NCBI RefSeq assembly: GCF_024138165.1
Contig: NZ_CP100000.1
Location: forward strand, 3,472,001 to 3,536,000
Reading direction: 5' to 3'
DNA from: Halorussus vallis
GTDB taxonomy: Archaea > Halobacteriota > Halobacteria > Halobacteriales > Haladaptataceae
Length of the DNA: 64,000 nucleotides
The position numbers and the translations under genes are program-made. Positions within the stretch are counted from its first letter, which is position 1. Each line of letters begins with the position of its first letter. The notes under the pieces were generated by a model, which saw only the letters and a program-made list of their open reading frames with translations, was not told the DNA's origin and searched no databases. Below are positions 7,505 to 16,580 of the stretch, piece after piece.

Positions 7505-8311
7505 CAGGCCGGGGACGACCCGCGACGGATTCTTGTCGAAGACCTTCCGCATGGCGTCCTCGGGCACGTCGAGGGTCAGAATCTCCATCACGGCGACGTT
7601 CGGGTGGGAACTCGGCGCGCCGCTCCCGAACAGCACCCGGTCGGGGTGTTCCATCACCGCCCGCTCCAGCAGGTCGCGGTAGCGGACGTAACTGGTGTCG
7701 AGGTAGCACTCGTCGTGGCGCTCCAGCAGGTCGATGGCGTCGGTCATCAGGTCGCGGTTCAGCGGGTGGCCGCCGAAGTGCGCGAGCACGACCGGGAACG
7801 ACCGGGAGAGCAGCGTCTCGGCCGCCGCCTCGGGCGAGTAGCCCTCGCCGGCGTGGACGAGGACCGGGAGGCCGACCGATTCGAGTTCGTCGAGCACCTC
7901 GTCGTCGGGCAGGCCGTCCTGGACCGGGTCGAGTTTGAACCCGTGGAACCGGTCGTCGTAGGCGTACTGCTCGACGTCGCCGGGCGAGGTGTGGTACTCC
8001 TGGCGGCGGGCGGCGAGGTTGCGCAGGCGCGAGGAGGCGGCCCCGCCGGGGTCGCGCGGCCCGTTGATGCGGGCGAACGCCAGGAACGGCCGGTCGACGC
8101 TCCGGCGCGCGACGGCGTTGTTCGCGCTCACGTAGTTGTCCTCCCGGCGCGGCCCGGGGAAGACCACCGACCGAACCACCCCCGCCTGGTGCATCTCCCG
8201 CTCCAATCTGTCGGGACTGATCGCCCGACCGCGCGTCTGGACGCCGCCGGCGTCGGCGTTCAACCGCGCGTGTACGTCTACCACCCGAAATCTGTGCTCC
8301 AACTCCAGCAT
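7487..8311 (-). CDS. metal-dependent hydrolase, amidohydrolase_2-like
   Basis: A 274-residue TIM-barrel hydrolase related to the amidohydrolase-2 family. It starts near VVDVHARLN, where the usual HxH metal site is partly lost (only one His). Later elements are FHGFKLDP, VLVHAGEGYSPEAA, VVLAHFGGHP, CYLDTSYVRY and VLFGSGAP; most family members have FGSDxP here. With the first HxH incomplete and the Asp replaced, the metal centre may be altered. ATG 8311 removes a 42-codon upstream extension that overlaps a palindrome. Confidence 0.75.
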   Translation of the reverse strand: MLELEHRFRVVDVHARLNADAGGVQTRGRAISPDRLEREMHQAGVVRSVVFPGPRREDNYVSANNAVARRSVDRPFLAFARINGPRDPGGAASSRLRNLAARRQEYHTSPGDVEQYAYDDRFHGFKLDPVQDGLPDDEVLDELESVGLPVLVHAGEGYSPEAAAETLLSRSFPVVLAHFGGHPLNRDLMTDAIDLLERHDECYLDTSYVRYRDLLERAVMEHPDRVLFGSGAPSSHPNVAVMEILTLDVPEDAMRKVFDKNPSRVVPGLSAEGE

Positions 8312-8350
8312 CAGTTCGGCCAACGGATACCCCCTATTTTTTCGTATCGG

Positions 8351-8378
8351 TCGCGCGCCCGCCGCGGCGGGCGCGCGA
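8351..8378. repeat. 28-bp perfect palindrome in divergent spacer
   Basis: tcgcgcgcccgccg followed by its exact complement, centred at 8364/8365, in the divergent gap between the amidohydrolase and thermosome genes and about 45 bp before the thermosome TATA box. Function unknown. Confidence 0.6.
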
Positions 8379-8417
8379 CGGTTCGTTTCGGGGGCGGCCG
8401 GTCGCGAGCCGAGGGAA

Positions 8418-8431
8418 ATACTTATATAGAA
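8418..8431 (+). promoter_or_regulatory. thermosome promoter
   Basis: ATACTTATATAGA, with a purine-rich BRE-like gagggaaa before it, ends about 33 bp before ATG 8464. This is a strong archaeal TATA box that predicts a leader of about ten bases. Heat control is expected from the gene's role but no operator was identified. Confidence 0.7.
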
Positions 8432-8463
8432 TATCAAACATCCTTATCACTGGGGATTCAAGC

Positions 8464-10056
8464 ATGTCAGAGTCAGGATTCGGACAGCGACGCATGGGCG
8501 GTCGACCGATGTTCGTCCTCGCCGAGGACACCCAGCGAACCCACGGTCGAGACGCCCAGACGTCGAACATCGCGGCCGGCAAGGCCGTGAGCGAGGCGGT
8601 ACGGACCACGCTCGGCCCGCGCGGGATGGACAAGATGCTGGTCACGGACACCGGCGACGTGACCATCACCAACGACGGGGCGACCATCCTCAACACGATG
8701 GACATCGAGCACCCCGCCGCCCAGATGATCGTCGAGGTCGCCGACGCCCAGGAGGAGGAGGTCGGCGACGGCACGACCACCGCGGCGGTGCTGGCCGGCG
8801 AACTCCTCGCGAAGGCCGAGAACCTGCTCGACGACGACGTCCACCCGACGACCATCGTTGAGGGGTACGCCCAGGCCCGCGACCTCGCGGTCCAGGCCGT
8901 CGAGGACCTCACGCTTGACGAGGAGACCGACGACGACCTGCTCCGGTCGGTCGCCGAGTCGAGCATGACCGGCAAGGGGACCGGCGACGTGACCACCGAG
9001 CGACTCGCCGAAGTGGTCGTCGACGCGCTCCGCCACGCCGAGGGCGACGAGGGCGTGGTCCGGGACAACGTCCGCGTCCACACCCAGACCGGCGCCTCCT
9101 CGTCGGCCACCGAACTCGTCGAGGGCATCGTCAGCGACGCCGAGCGCGTCAACAAGAACATGCCCCAGTCGGTCGAGGACGCGACCATCGCGGTCGTCGA
9201 CGAGAAACTCGGCGTGCGCGAGGCCGAGATCGACGCCGAGTACAACGTCGAGAGCGTCGACCAGCTCACAGCCGCGATGGACGCCGAGGAGCGCCAGCTC
9301 CGCAAGTACGCCGACGACCTCGAAGCGGCGGGCGTCGACGTGGTGTTCGCCACCGACTCCATCGAGGACCGCGTGGCCGCCTCGCTGGCCGACGCGGGCA
9401 TCCTCGCCTTCGAAGACGTGAGCGACGACGAGGCTCGCGCCGTCGCCACGGCGACGGGCGCGAGCCGAACCGGCAAGGTCGAGGACATCGAGGACGCCGA
9501 CCTCGGCCGGGCCGACGGCGTGCGGGTCCGGACGTTCGGCGACGAGGACCTCGTCTTCATCGAGGGCGGCGCGGCCGCCGAGGCCGTCACGCTCCTCGTG
9601 CGGGGCGGCACCGAGCACGTGGTCGACGAACTCGAACGCGCGCTCGAAGACGCGCTGGACGTCGTGACCGCGGCGCTCGACACCGGCGGCGTGGTCCCCG
9701 GCGCGGGCGCGACCGAGATCGCCATCGCCGACCGGGTCCGCCAGGAGGCCGCGGGCGTCGAGGGCCGCAAGCAACTCGCGGTCGAGGCGTTCGCCGACGC
9801 GGTCGACGTGCTCCCGCGCACCCTCGCGGAGAACACCGGGATGGACCCCATCGACGGCCTCGTCGACCTCCGCTCCGGGAACGAGCAGTCCGAGGGCCGC
9901 GCCGGCATCATCGCCACCGGCGAGAACGGCGAGGTCGGCGACCCCGTCGAGGCGGGCGTGCTCGACCCCGCGGCGGTCAAGCGCGAGGCGCTCGAGAGCG
10001 CCACCGAGTCCGCGACGATGATAGCCCGCATCGACGACGTCATCGCGGCGGAGTAG
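8464..10056 (+). CDS. thermosome subunit (group II chaperonin)
   Basis: A 530-residue group II chaperonin subunit that folds proteins by ATP hydrolysis in a double ring. Seen in sequence: [19 protein letters not shown] at the N-terminus, [12 protein letters not shown] and NDGATIL in the nucleotide site, [16 protein letters not shown] with the catalytic Asp, and GGGTE-/VVPGAGATE-like segments later. It ends in IDDVIAAE and lacks the Gly/Met-rich tail common on archaeal thermosomes. Haloarchaea usually have two or three paralogues, so I do not assign a letter. Confidence 0.95.
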   Translation: MSESGFGQRRMGGRPMFVLAEDTQRTHGRDAQTSNIAAGKAVSEAVRTTLGPRGMDKMLVTDTGDVTITNDGATILNTMDIEHPAAQMIVEVADAQEEEVGDGTTTAAVLAGELLAKAENLLDDDVHPTTIVEGYAQARDLAVQAVEDLTLDEETDDDLLRSVAESSMTGKGTGDVTTERLAEVVVDALRHAEGDEGVVRDNVRVHTQTGASSSATELVEGIVSDAERVNKNMPQSVEDATIAVVDEKLGVREAEIDAEYNVESVDQLTAAMDAEERQLRKYADDLEAAGVDVVFATDSIEDRVAASLADAGILAFEDVSDDEARAVATATGASRTGKVEDIEDADLGRADGVRVRTFGDEDLVFIEGGAAAEAVTLLVRGGTEHVVDELERALEDALDVVTAALDTGGVVPGAGATEIAIADRVRQEAAGVEGRKQLAVEAFADAVDVLPRTLAENTGMDPIDGLVDLRSGNEQSEGRAGIIATGENGEVGDPVEAGVLDPAAVKREALESATESATMIARIDDVIAAE

Positions 10057-10064
10057 CGGGAACA

Positions 10065-10090
10065 GCCCGAATCGGGCCGAACGGTTTTTT
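10065..10090 (+). terminator. thermosome terminator
   Basis: The small hairpin gcccgaatcgggc (10065-10077) is followed by TTTTTT (10085-10090), starting nine bases after the stop codon. The oligo-T run on the coding strand is the archaeal termination signal. Confidence 0.75.
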
Positions 10091-10284
10091 GCGGCGACGG
10101 TAAGCTCCGGGATTACGGCGAGTCGACAGTGTAGCGAGACTGCGCAGAACAACTACCGGAGATATCGTAGGAACGCGCCTCGAGGAAGTCGCCGTTGGAA
10201 TCGAACGCGACGGAGTGTACAGCCATCGTGCACCCTGGATGTGGGATTCGTGACTGCCGTACGGCTATCGCACCGGCGCGGGAT

Positions 10285-11094
10285 TCACGACCAGCCCATC
10301 CCCGGATCGTCGGCGGCCTGTCGCACCCAGGAAGCGACCTGCTCCTCGTCCAGCGTATCCGTCTCCTCCACGTCCAGTGCCTGTCTCTCGGGGGCCGTCC
10401 CGCTGGGCGGCTCCGGTTCGAGGTACGACTCGGACACGAAGGACAGTTTCACGTGTTTCGAGAACGCACTGAACGACGCGAACCACCCTCGGTTCTCGAC
10501 GCCGTAGAACGGCTGGTGATACCTCACGGCGCGTCGCACGTCGGGCACTTCGCGTTCGATTATCTCGTCGAATCGCGTCGCGACCTCGCGCTTCCAACCC
10601 GGCAGCGCCGCAATGTACGCCTTCACCGCCGCCGACCCGTCGGTGTCGTCACCTCTCCGCGCCGCCTGGTACCGTTTCTGCCGTTCCTCCCATTCCTCCT
10701 GCGTCGGAACCCGGTCCGATAGCTCGATTTCCCCGAGGTCTTCGTCCGCGACGGTTTCCTCCCCCTCTCGGCCCGACATCGCCGTCACGACCAAAATTGG
10801 ATCTCGCTCGTCCGACTCGGAGAACAGGTCGAAGTCCACCCGCAACGTCCCCCCTCGCCAGTGGCGAGCAAAACCCACCCAGCCTTCGGCGCGGTCGTCA
10901 CGGGCGTCTCGCTCGACCCGGAACAGACCCATCAAGGCTGGAACGACGTCGGCACCCCATTGGAGCCCCTTTTCCGGGTCCGTGAAACGAACTCCCTCGT
11001 CGTGGTCGGCACCGTAGTATGGTGCTCTGATCGCCCGGTTCGCCATCACGAGTTCGGAGACTCGCTGGGCCGTGAGTGGGTCGGACGCGCTCAT
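10285..11094 (-). CDS. protein with C-terminal DUF1801 (YdhG-like) domain
   Basis: A 269-residue protein. Its C-terminal part (about 150-245) matches the DUF1801/YdhG fold: YIAALPGWKREVATRFDEII, then VRRAVRYHQPFYGVENRGWFASFSAF and KHVKLSFV. The N-terminal 145 residues are unfamiliar. DUF1801 proteins are small putative binding proteins of unknown role. ATG 11094 is preferred to GTG 11100. It is convergent with the thermosome gene, with 228 bp between them that hold only the thermosome terminator. Confidence 0.75.
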   Translation of the reverse strand: MSASDPLTAQRVSELVMANRAIRAPYYGADHDEGVRFTDPEKGLQWGADVVPALMGLFRVERDARDDRAEGWVGFARHWRGGTLRVDFDLFSESDERDPILVVTAMSGREGEETVADEDLGEIELSDRVPTQEEWEERQKRYQAARRGDDTDGSAAVKAYIAALPGWKREVATRFDEIIEREVPDVRRAVRYHQPFYGVENRGWFASFSAFSKHVKLSFVSESYLEPEPPSGTAPERQALDVEETDTLDEEQVASWVRQAADDPGMGWS

Positions 11095-11281
11095 ACTCAC
11101 CAGCCGATATGTGGGAAACTGTTATCAAGATTTCCGGCGTTCACGGAACGACGGTTTCGGTCCCACAGAATCGAAACAGATTCGCTCTCCGTGTCGAACT
11201 CGCCCGCCGTATTCAGCGCGCGACCTCCGTCGCAAGCGGGATATTTCGGCTGTACCCGGAAAGAAAGGAATCGGCAGCCGC

Positions 11282-12361
11282 CTACCGCCTGCGCTGCTCG
11301 GCGACGACCGGCCGGCGTCGTCGCGTCCGCTCTGACTCTTCGTCCCGACCGCGGCGCTTCCGGTAGCGCGAGTACAGCGCCAACCCGACCGCCCCGAGGC
11401 CCGCGGCGACCGCGCTCCGCAACCGGCCGCGCTGGGCGAGTCGAGTGTAGAGGCTCGTCTCCGAGACGTGGCCCTCGTAATCGCCGCGCTCTTCGAGTTC
11501 GCCGGTCGGCTCGTCGATGTTGTCCGGCGTTCCCGCCCGCGGCGGGCGGTCGCCCTTCTGGAGCGGGACGAACAGTTTCTCCATGACGACGTCGGTCAGC
11601 CGCGACGCGTAGTACCCCATCTGCGAGAGGTTCTTCGCGCCGCCGCCGACGAGCACGTCGCGTTGGGGTCGTTCGGCGGCGTCGAGAATCGCCCGCGCCA
11701 CCGTCTCCGGAGCGTAGATGGGCGGCGGCAGGCTGGCTTCCTCGTCCATGTAGTTCTTCGCGTGTTCGGGGTACGGCGTGTCGATGGACGTCGGTTTGAC
11801 CAGCGTCACGGAGACGGGCGCGCCCTCCTCCTCCAGTTCCATCCGCAGGGCGTCGGTGAACCCCTTCACGGCGTGTTTGGAGGCCGAGTAACTCCCCTGG
11901 AGCGGGATGGCGCGGTCGGAGACGACGCTCCCGATGTTGATTATCGCGCCGCCGCGCTCCTTGAGGCGGTCGGCGGCTTCGAGCGACCCGTACAACAGGC
12001 CCCAGACGTTCGTCTCGAACTGGTCGCGCATGTCCTCTATCGGCGTCTCGTCCAGCCTCCCATAGAGGAACGCGCCCGCGACGTTGACCCAGGTGTCGAA
12101 GCCGCCGAACTCAGCCTCGGCGGTTTCGGCGATCTTACGGACGTCGTCGCGGTCGCGGACGTCGGCGACGACGTACGCCGCCTGGCCGCCCTCCCGGCGA
12201 ATCTCGTCGGTCAGCTCCTCCAGGGCGTCCTCGCTCCGGGCGGCGAGCACCACGCGAGCGCCCCTCTCGGCCGCCATCCGGGCGGTCGTCAGGCCGATGC
12301 CCGACGACGCGCCCGTGATCACTATCACCTGTTCTTCGAGCGGTTCGAGTTCGACGCTCAT
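11282..12361 (-). CDS. short-chain dehydrogenase/reductase with C-terminal extension
   Basis: A 359-residue classical SDR oxidoreductase. The cofactor motif GASSGIG is at 17-23, the structural VNVAGA (NAG variant) is near 92-97, and the catalytic Ser is in GSVVSDR (around 145). Tyr158 and Lys162 are in YSASK. After the 250-residue core comes a roughly 100-residue tail with one hydrophobic segment (AVAAGLGAVGLALY) and an Arg-rich end, suggesting membrane tethering. The substrate is unknown. About 230 bp separate its start from the pantoate kinase stop. Confidence 0.85.
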   Translation of the reverse strand: MSVELEPLEEQVIVITGASSGIGLTTARMAAERGARVVLAARSEDALEELTDEIRREGGQAAYVVADVRDRDDVRKIAETAEAEFGGFDTWVNVAGAFLYGRLDETPIEDMRDQFETNVWGLLYGSLEAADRLKERGGAIINIGSVVSDRAIPLQGSYSASKHAVKGFTDALRMELEEEGAPVSVTLVKPTSIDTPYPEHAKNYMDEEASLPPPIYAPETVARAILDAAERPQRDVLVGGGAKNLSQMGYYASRLTDVVMEKLFVPLQKGDRPPRAGTPDNIDEPTGELEERGDYEGHVSETSLYTRLAQRGRLRSAVAAGLGAVGLALYSRYRKRRGRDEESERTRRRRPVVAEQRRR

Positions 12362-12547
12362 CGGTCGCGGCCCTCCGTCCGGGGACGCGAGTCGTCGGGG
12401 CCGGACGCGTTCGGCCGTGGCTGTGCCTCCGAACCGGCGGTAACCGCGGGCTCCGTTCGAGTCATCGTGGGTTCTCCGACCCCGCGCGGGGTCAGTCGTA
12501 GAAGGGCAACGACGTCCTTAATCTCGGTGGCTGTCGCGGAAGGTGCT

Positions 12548-12587
12548 CGACGGCGTGCGGCGTCGAATTCGACGCCGCACGCCGTCG
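12548..12587. terminator. 40-bp perfect palindrome after pantoate kinase
   Basis: cgacggcgtgcggcgtcgaa plus its exact complement, centred on GAATTC, lies two bases beyond the stop of the minus-strand pantoate kinase gene. It is a candidate 3' hairpin; no T-tract follows. Confidence 0.6.
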
Positions 12588-12589
12588 TT

Positions 12590-13405
12590 CTACGGTTCCT
12601 CCCCGTCGCCCAGAACGTGCGCGCCGTCCGAACAGACGCGAGTCCGCTCCTCGAAGACGCCCTCGACGCCGACCGCGAAGACCGTTTCGCCCACCATCGC
12701 CATGCTCGCAGTACCGCCCGACGCCTCCGCGTCGGCGACCGCGCCCTCGACCTCGGGCGTCGGCAGGCCGACTTCCCGGGCGAACGCCCAGGCGACTTCG
12801 GTCACCTCGGCGAGCGACGGTTCTTCGGGGAGTCCCTCGATAGTCTCCGTGCCGACCTCCGCGATGCGGGCCATCAGGTCGTCGTCGGCCAGCGCCTCCT
12901 CGGTCGAGATGGGGCCGAAGCTGACGTACTCGACGGGCGTCTCGCGCTCGAACCGACGGATTCCGTCGGCGTCGCCGACCACGAGGCCGCCTCGGTCCTG
13001 GACGAACACGTCGCCGAGTCCGGTGCCGGCCTCGACCTCGGCGCGGTGGGCGACGTCGACCAGTTCCTCGCGCGAGCGGCCCAGGGCGAACTCCCGGTCG
13101 GCGGCGAGGACCGTCGCCAGCGTGGCCGCGCCGCTCGCGCCGAACCCGCGGCCGATGGGCACCTCCGCGGTGAGGTCGACGCGGGCGGTCGAACCCAGCG
13201 AGTCGAGGGCGAGTTCCACGGGTTCGAATGCGGTGGGCGAGCCGTCGACGGCGACGACGGACTCGGACTCGGACTCGGGTTCCTCAAGCGGGGTCACGTC
13301 GGCGACCACGCCGTCGGCGACAGCGAAACTCGCGCCCATCGACCGGTCGGCATCCTCGACGGGGGCGAAGACGGCGGTGACGCTTCCGGGGGCGAAGGCT
13401 CTCAT
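12590..13405 (-). CDS. pantoate kinase (GHMP family)
   Basis: A 271-residue GHMP kinase of the archaeal pantoate kinase type (COG1829), which phosphorylates pantoate for CoA synthesis in place of the bacterial pantothenate route. It begins RAFAPGSVTAVFAP, has the GHMP ATP loop PIGRGFGASGAAT at 83-95, and keeps the late small-residue loop SMAMVGETVFAVG. ATG 13405 matches the usual N-terminus. The partner phosphopantothenate synthetase is not in the window. Confidence 0.85.
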   Translation of the reverse strand: MRAFAPGSVTAVFAPVEDADRSMGASFAVADGVVADVTPLEEPESESESVVAVDGSPTAFEPVELALDSLGSTARVDLTAEVPIGRGFGASGAATLATVLAADREFALGRSREELVDVAHRAEVEAGTGLGDVFVQDRGGLVVGDADGIRRFERETPVEYVSFGPISTEEALADDDLMARIAEVGTETIEGLPEEPSLAEVTEVAWAFAREVGLPTPEVEGAVADAEASGGTASMAMVGETVFAVGVEGVFEERTRVCSDGAHVLGDGEEP

Positions 13406-13593
13406 ACCACACTCTGGGTCGTAATTCCTTGTCAACCCTCGGATGGAACGAGGCGGACTTGATACCGGGGCGGAAGTCCGAGAAACCAGCACCGAACGGG
13501 ACGGCGTACCGACCCGATTACGGACGAATCGGCCCGCAGTTCGACGGCTCGCCCGTAATCCTTCTTTCCGTGGCTCCCGTTTCTGCCTAGTCC

Positions 13594-14166
13594 ATGAGCA
13601 TCGAAACGCACCTCGGGCGCGACGAATCCGAGTCCGTCTCCCCGACCGACGTGATGCGCTACTGGCTCGGCGAGGAACTCGACGACGAGGACTCCGATTC
13701 GGACCTCGACCCCGACGAACTCGCGACCGAACCGACGCTCCGGGAGGAACTCCTCGAACGGAAACCCATCGCGGGCCGGGTGTTCGCGTCCGAGACGGCC
13801 GAGTGGTACGACGTGGAACTGTCCGCCGAGGAGCTAAAGAACCTCCGCGTGGTCGTCGGCGAGCACGACGAGGACTGGCGGGCGATGACCGACGACGACC
13901 GCATCGAGTCGGTCGCCCGGCGAATCCTGGAGGTCGACGACCTCTCGGAGTTCGACGAGGCGACGCCCAAGAACCTGGACAAAGTCGTCGGACTCGCCGA
14001 GGAGTTCGCCGACTCGCGGCCCGAGAGCCGACTCATCGTCGTGAAGGAGGGCGACGACCCGGCGTACGTCGCGGACGGCAACCACCGCGCGGTGGCTCAC
14101 GTCCTCTACCTGCTGAACGGCGGCGAGTACGAGGGCCACCGGGCGTATCTGGGAGTCCGGGAGTAG
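13594..14166 (+). CDS. ParB/sulfiredoxin-like DGNHR protein
   Basis: A 190-residue acidic protein with no close named family. Near the C-terminus, VADGNHRAVAHVLYLL (159-174) resembles the GxHR motif of ParB/Srx-fold proteins, which bind or hydrolyse nucleotides. IVVKEGDDPAYVADG just before it would be the preceding strands. The rest is helical, with an acidic stretch at 28-45. It is an orphan gene rather than a parA partner, so chromosome partitioning is not implied. The family link is inferred from one motif. Confidence 0.6.
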   Translation: MSIETHLGRDESESVSPTDVMRYWLGEELDDEDSDSDLDPDELATEPTLREELLERKPIAGRVFASETAEWYDVELSAEELKNLRVVVGEHDEDWRAMTDDDRIESVARRILEVDDLSEFDEATPKNLDKVVGLAEEFADSRPESRLIVVKEGDDPAYVADGNHRAVAHVLYLLNGGEYEGHRAYLGVRE

Positions 14167-14188
14167 TCCGTCCGTGTTGGCGGTCGCG

Positions 14189-14920
14189 TTATCGACCGTC
14201 CGGACGCATACAACCGGATTCCTCGAACGAGTCGAACAGTTCGAACAGCGGTGTCACGTCCGCCTCGGCGTAGTCGAACAGGAGTCGCTCCAGTTCTCGG
14301 TACGTGAGAGTGTCCTCTAGTCCCGCAGAAATACCTGCCACGTACTGCTCGCCCAGGGTCGTACCGATGTGCCACCCCTCGACTACCTCTTCGGTGCGGT
14401 TCAAATTGCGGAGGAAGTCGTCGCTGACGTCGTAGTCGGCGTATTTCGTCTCCGCGGTCGGAACCGACCGAGCGGTACACACCTTCTCGAATTTCGGAAA
14501 CTCGTGATTCTTCCAGATAAGGTCGCCGTGGTGCTCGATTGCGGGGAACTTCAGGTCGATCTGCTTCTCTTCCAGCGCGCGCATCCGGTCGAGTGCACGG
14601 TCGCTGAGTCCAGCATCGTCGGTTTCTCTCGCCCAATTCAGCAGGTGAACGAGGTCAAATCCGCTCCCGTTGTACGTGAGAACGTCGTCGAACTCGCGGC
14701 CGTCGAGCCAATTCGTCGTCCGCCCGAGCAAGTCGGCCGTGTGGGTCGGCTCCCATCCACCCTCTCTGAAGAGAACCTCAGTCTCGATGGGGTCGTTCTC
14801 GTCGGAGCGGTACCCCAGCGCGACGGCGACGAGTTCGAAGTAGTCCGTGTTATCGTACTCGCCGTCCGGCGGCTCTTCGTGCGGGCTCGCTGTCTCGATG
14901 TCCACTGCGACAGTTCCCAT
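14189..14920 (-). CDS. DEDDy-type 3'-5' exonuclease-like protein
   Basis: A 243-residue RNase H-fold protein of the DnaQ/polymerase-B exonuclease group. Motif I is AVDIET (Asp7, Glu9), motif II is LTYNGSGFDLVHLL (Asp89), and motif III is FDYAEADV (Tyr217-x3-Asp221), so all four acidic residues and the DEDDy tyrosine are present. No polymerase or helicase domain is attached. The TYNGxGFD form resembles proofreading domains of B-family polymerases and RNase H-like proteins next to defence genes. No defence gene was recognised nearby. Confidence 0.75.
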   Translation of the reverse strand: MGTVAVDIETASPHEEPPDGEYDNTDYFELVAVALGYRSDENDPIETEVLFREGGWEPTHTADLLGRTTNWLDGREFDDVLTYNGSGFDLVHLLNWARETDDAGLSDRALDRMRALEEKQIDLKFPAIEHHGDLIWKNHEFPKFEKVCTARSVPTAETKYADYDVSDDFLRNLNRTEEVVEGWHIGTTLGEQYVAGISAGLEDTLTYRELERLLFDYAEADVTPLFELFDSFEESGCMRPDGR

Positions 14921-14998
14921 CGAACGCGAGAACTGTCGCTATTCGTCAAAGTATTTTCGTTCGAGGTCTTCTGCGAACGAAACGGTACCGGCGGTCGC

Positions 14999-15967
14999 TC
15001 AGTTGCCGTTCAGAATCTGGGTGTGCGCGCCGATGAGCGCGCCGGCGAGGTCCATGTTCTCGACGTGGGTCTTCTCGTCGATGATGGAGTCGCGGATGTC
15101 GCAGTCGACGATGGTCGCGTTCGGGAAGACGATGGAGTTGTTGATGCTGGAGTTGACGACCTCCGCGCCGGGCATGACGTGGACGTTCTCGCCGATGGTG
15201 GTGTTCTCGACGGTGGCGCTGTCGGCGATCTCGTTCTGGCCGTCGAGCTTCCACGAGACGGCCTCCAGGTAGCTCTCGGGCGTGCCGATGTCGTACCACG
15301 CGTCGTCGAAGGTGTAGGCGTACACGGGCTTGCGGGCCTGGAGCCACTGGACGAACCAGCCGGGTTCGTCGGGGTTGTTGCCGTCTTCGAGGTACTCCTC
15401 CAGCATCGGGATGGTGTCGGCGGTGAAGGCGTAGCACGCGATGGAGACCAGCGTGCTCTTGGGGTCGTCGGGCTTCTCCTGGAAGTCGACGACCTGCTCG
15501 CCGTCGAGTTCGACCAGCCCGTAGGACTTCGCGCGTTCGCGGGTCCCGACGTCGTAGGCCGCGAGCGTCGACGCGCCCTTCTCCTGGAAGTAGTCGACGA
15601 AGTCGGCGACGTCGAAGCTGATGAGGTTGTCGCCCGCGATGACCAGCGTGTCCTCGGAGATGTTCTCGCGGTCGAATAGCTGGGCGAGCGCGCCCACGAC
15701 CCCGAACTTCTCGTCCTCCTCGGTGGTGTCCTCGACGGTGAGTTTCGGCTTGTCGAACTCGCTCTGCTCGATGTGCGTCTCGAAGTCCTCGGCGAACCGC
15801 TCGTTGGTCGAGACGTACACCTCGTCGATGCGGTCGTCGGCCTCCAACTCGGCGAAGATCTGGTCGATGACGGTCGAGTCGCCGACCGGGAGGAACATCT
15901 TCGGCCGGTGTTTCGTAATCGGCCACAGACGCGTCGCGTACCCGCCCGCGAGAACGACGGCTTTCAT
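14999..15967 (-). CDS. sugar nucleotidyltransferase
   Basis: A 322-residue NDP-sugar pyrophosphorylase that joins a sugar 1-phosphate to an NTP. The signature LAGGYATRLWPITKHRPKM (residues 6-24) includes the nucleotide-binding loop and the KPM-like site, with AGDNL near 105. The C-terminal third carries hexapeptide-type repeats (VENTTIGENVHVMPGAEVVNS) forming a left-handed helix. It could serve S-layer N-glycosylation or polysaccharide synthesis; no glycosyltransferase is adjacent. Confidence 0.85.
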   Translation of the reverse strand: MKAVVLAGGYATRLWPITKHRPKMFLPVGDSTVIDQIFAELEADDRIDEVYVSTNERFAEDFETHIEQSEFDKPKLTVEDTTEEDEKFGVVGALAQLFDRENISEDTLVIAGDNLISFDVADFVDYFQEKGASTLAAYDVGTRERAKSYGLVELDGEQVVDFQEKPDDPKSTLVSIACYAFTADTIPMLEEYLEDGNNPDEPGWFVQWLQARKPVYAYTFDDAWYDIGTPESYLEAVSWKLDGQNEIADSATVENTTIGENVHVMPGAEVVNSSINNSIVFPNATIVDCDIRDSIIDEKTHVENMDLAGALIGAHTQILNGN

Positions 15968-16118
15968 ACCTCGAACGTCGACCCGGCGCGGTAAGTCCTT
16001 TTTCCTTCCCCCGTTCGTTCGCCGGGAGGGCGGCCCGTCGGCGGCGACGGCGTCGCTCCGAGAAATCGTCGGTTCGCTGAGTCGGCGCGGTCGAGGCGTC
16101 GGTCGATTCCCGGCCGGG

Positions 16119-16520
16119 CTACGCTTCGAGAACTTCGCGCTCGTGGGCCGAGGCGAGTTCGAGCAGTTCCGGAACCACGTCGCCGCCGCGGTAGCGGACC
16201 GTCTCACTCCGCTCGTCGTACTCCACGAGGCCGGCGTCGGCCAGTTTCGGCAGTTGCCGGTGGTGCAAGTCGGCGACGATACGGTCGCGTTCGTCCTCGT
16301 CGGCCGTCTCCCCCTTCCTCCCGACGATGCAGTCGATCAGTTCGTCGTAGTCGGCCACGTCGTTCTCCACCAGATACGCGAGCATGCGACGGCGTCGACC
16401 GTCGGACAGCACCTCGAATAGAGCGTCCACCTCCGAAGTCACGAGCGACCGGAATTCGGAGTTCGACGTGACGCTGTTCGCCGCCTCACCCTCTCCGTCA
16501 GTTGAATGTTTTTCGCTCAT
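16119..16520 (-). CDS. DUF7344-type winged-helix protein
   Basis: A 133-residue member of the same family as the genes at 5345 and 7012: ALFEVLSDGRRRRMLAYLVEND, then LHHRQLPKLADAGLVEYDERS and TVRYRGGDVVPELLELA. The first 25 residues are polar and probably disordered. It sits 60 bp downstream of the PAS-GAF-HTH_10 gene on the same strand, again pairing the two families. Confidence 0.82.
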   Translation of the reverse strand: MSEKHSTDGEGEAANSVTSNSEFRSLVTSEVDALFEVLSDGRRRRMLAYLVENDVADYDELIDCIVGRKGETADEDERDRIVADLHHRQLPKLADAGLVEYDERSETVRYRGGDVVPELLELASAHEREVLEA

Positions 16521-16580
16521 ACTTACGCCGCGTTACGAATCAGTAGATTCCCCTCGTCAATGAACGGGCTCCCTAACCAT

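Noticed and set aside
14189-14920. Exonuclease gene as part of a defence island
   Set aside because: Neighbouring genes (sugar nucleotidyltransferase, pantoate kinase) are housekeeping, and no restriction, Argonaute, toxin or similar gene was recognised nearby.
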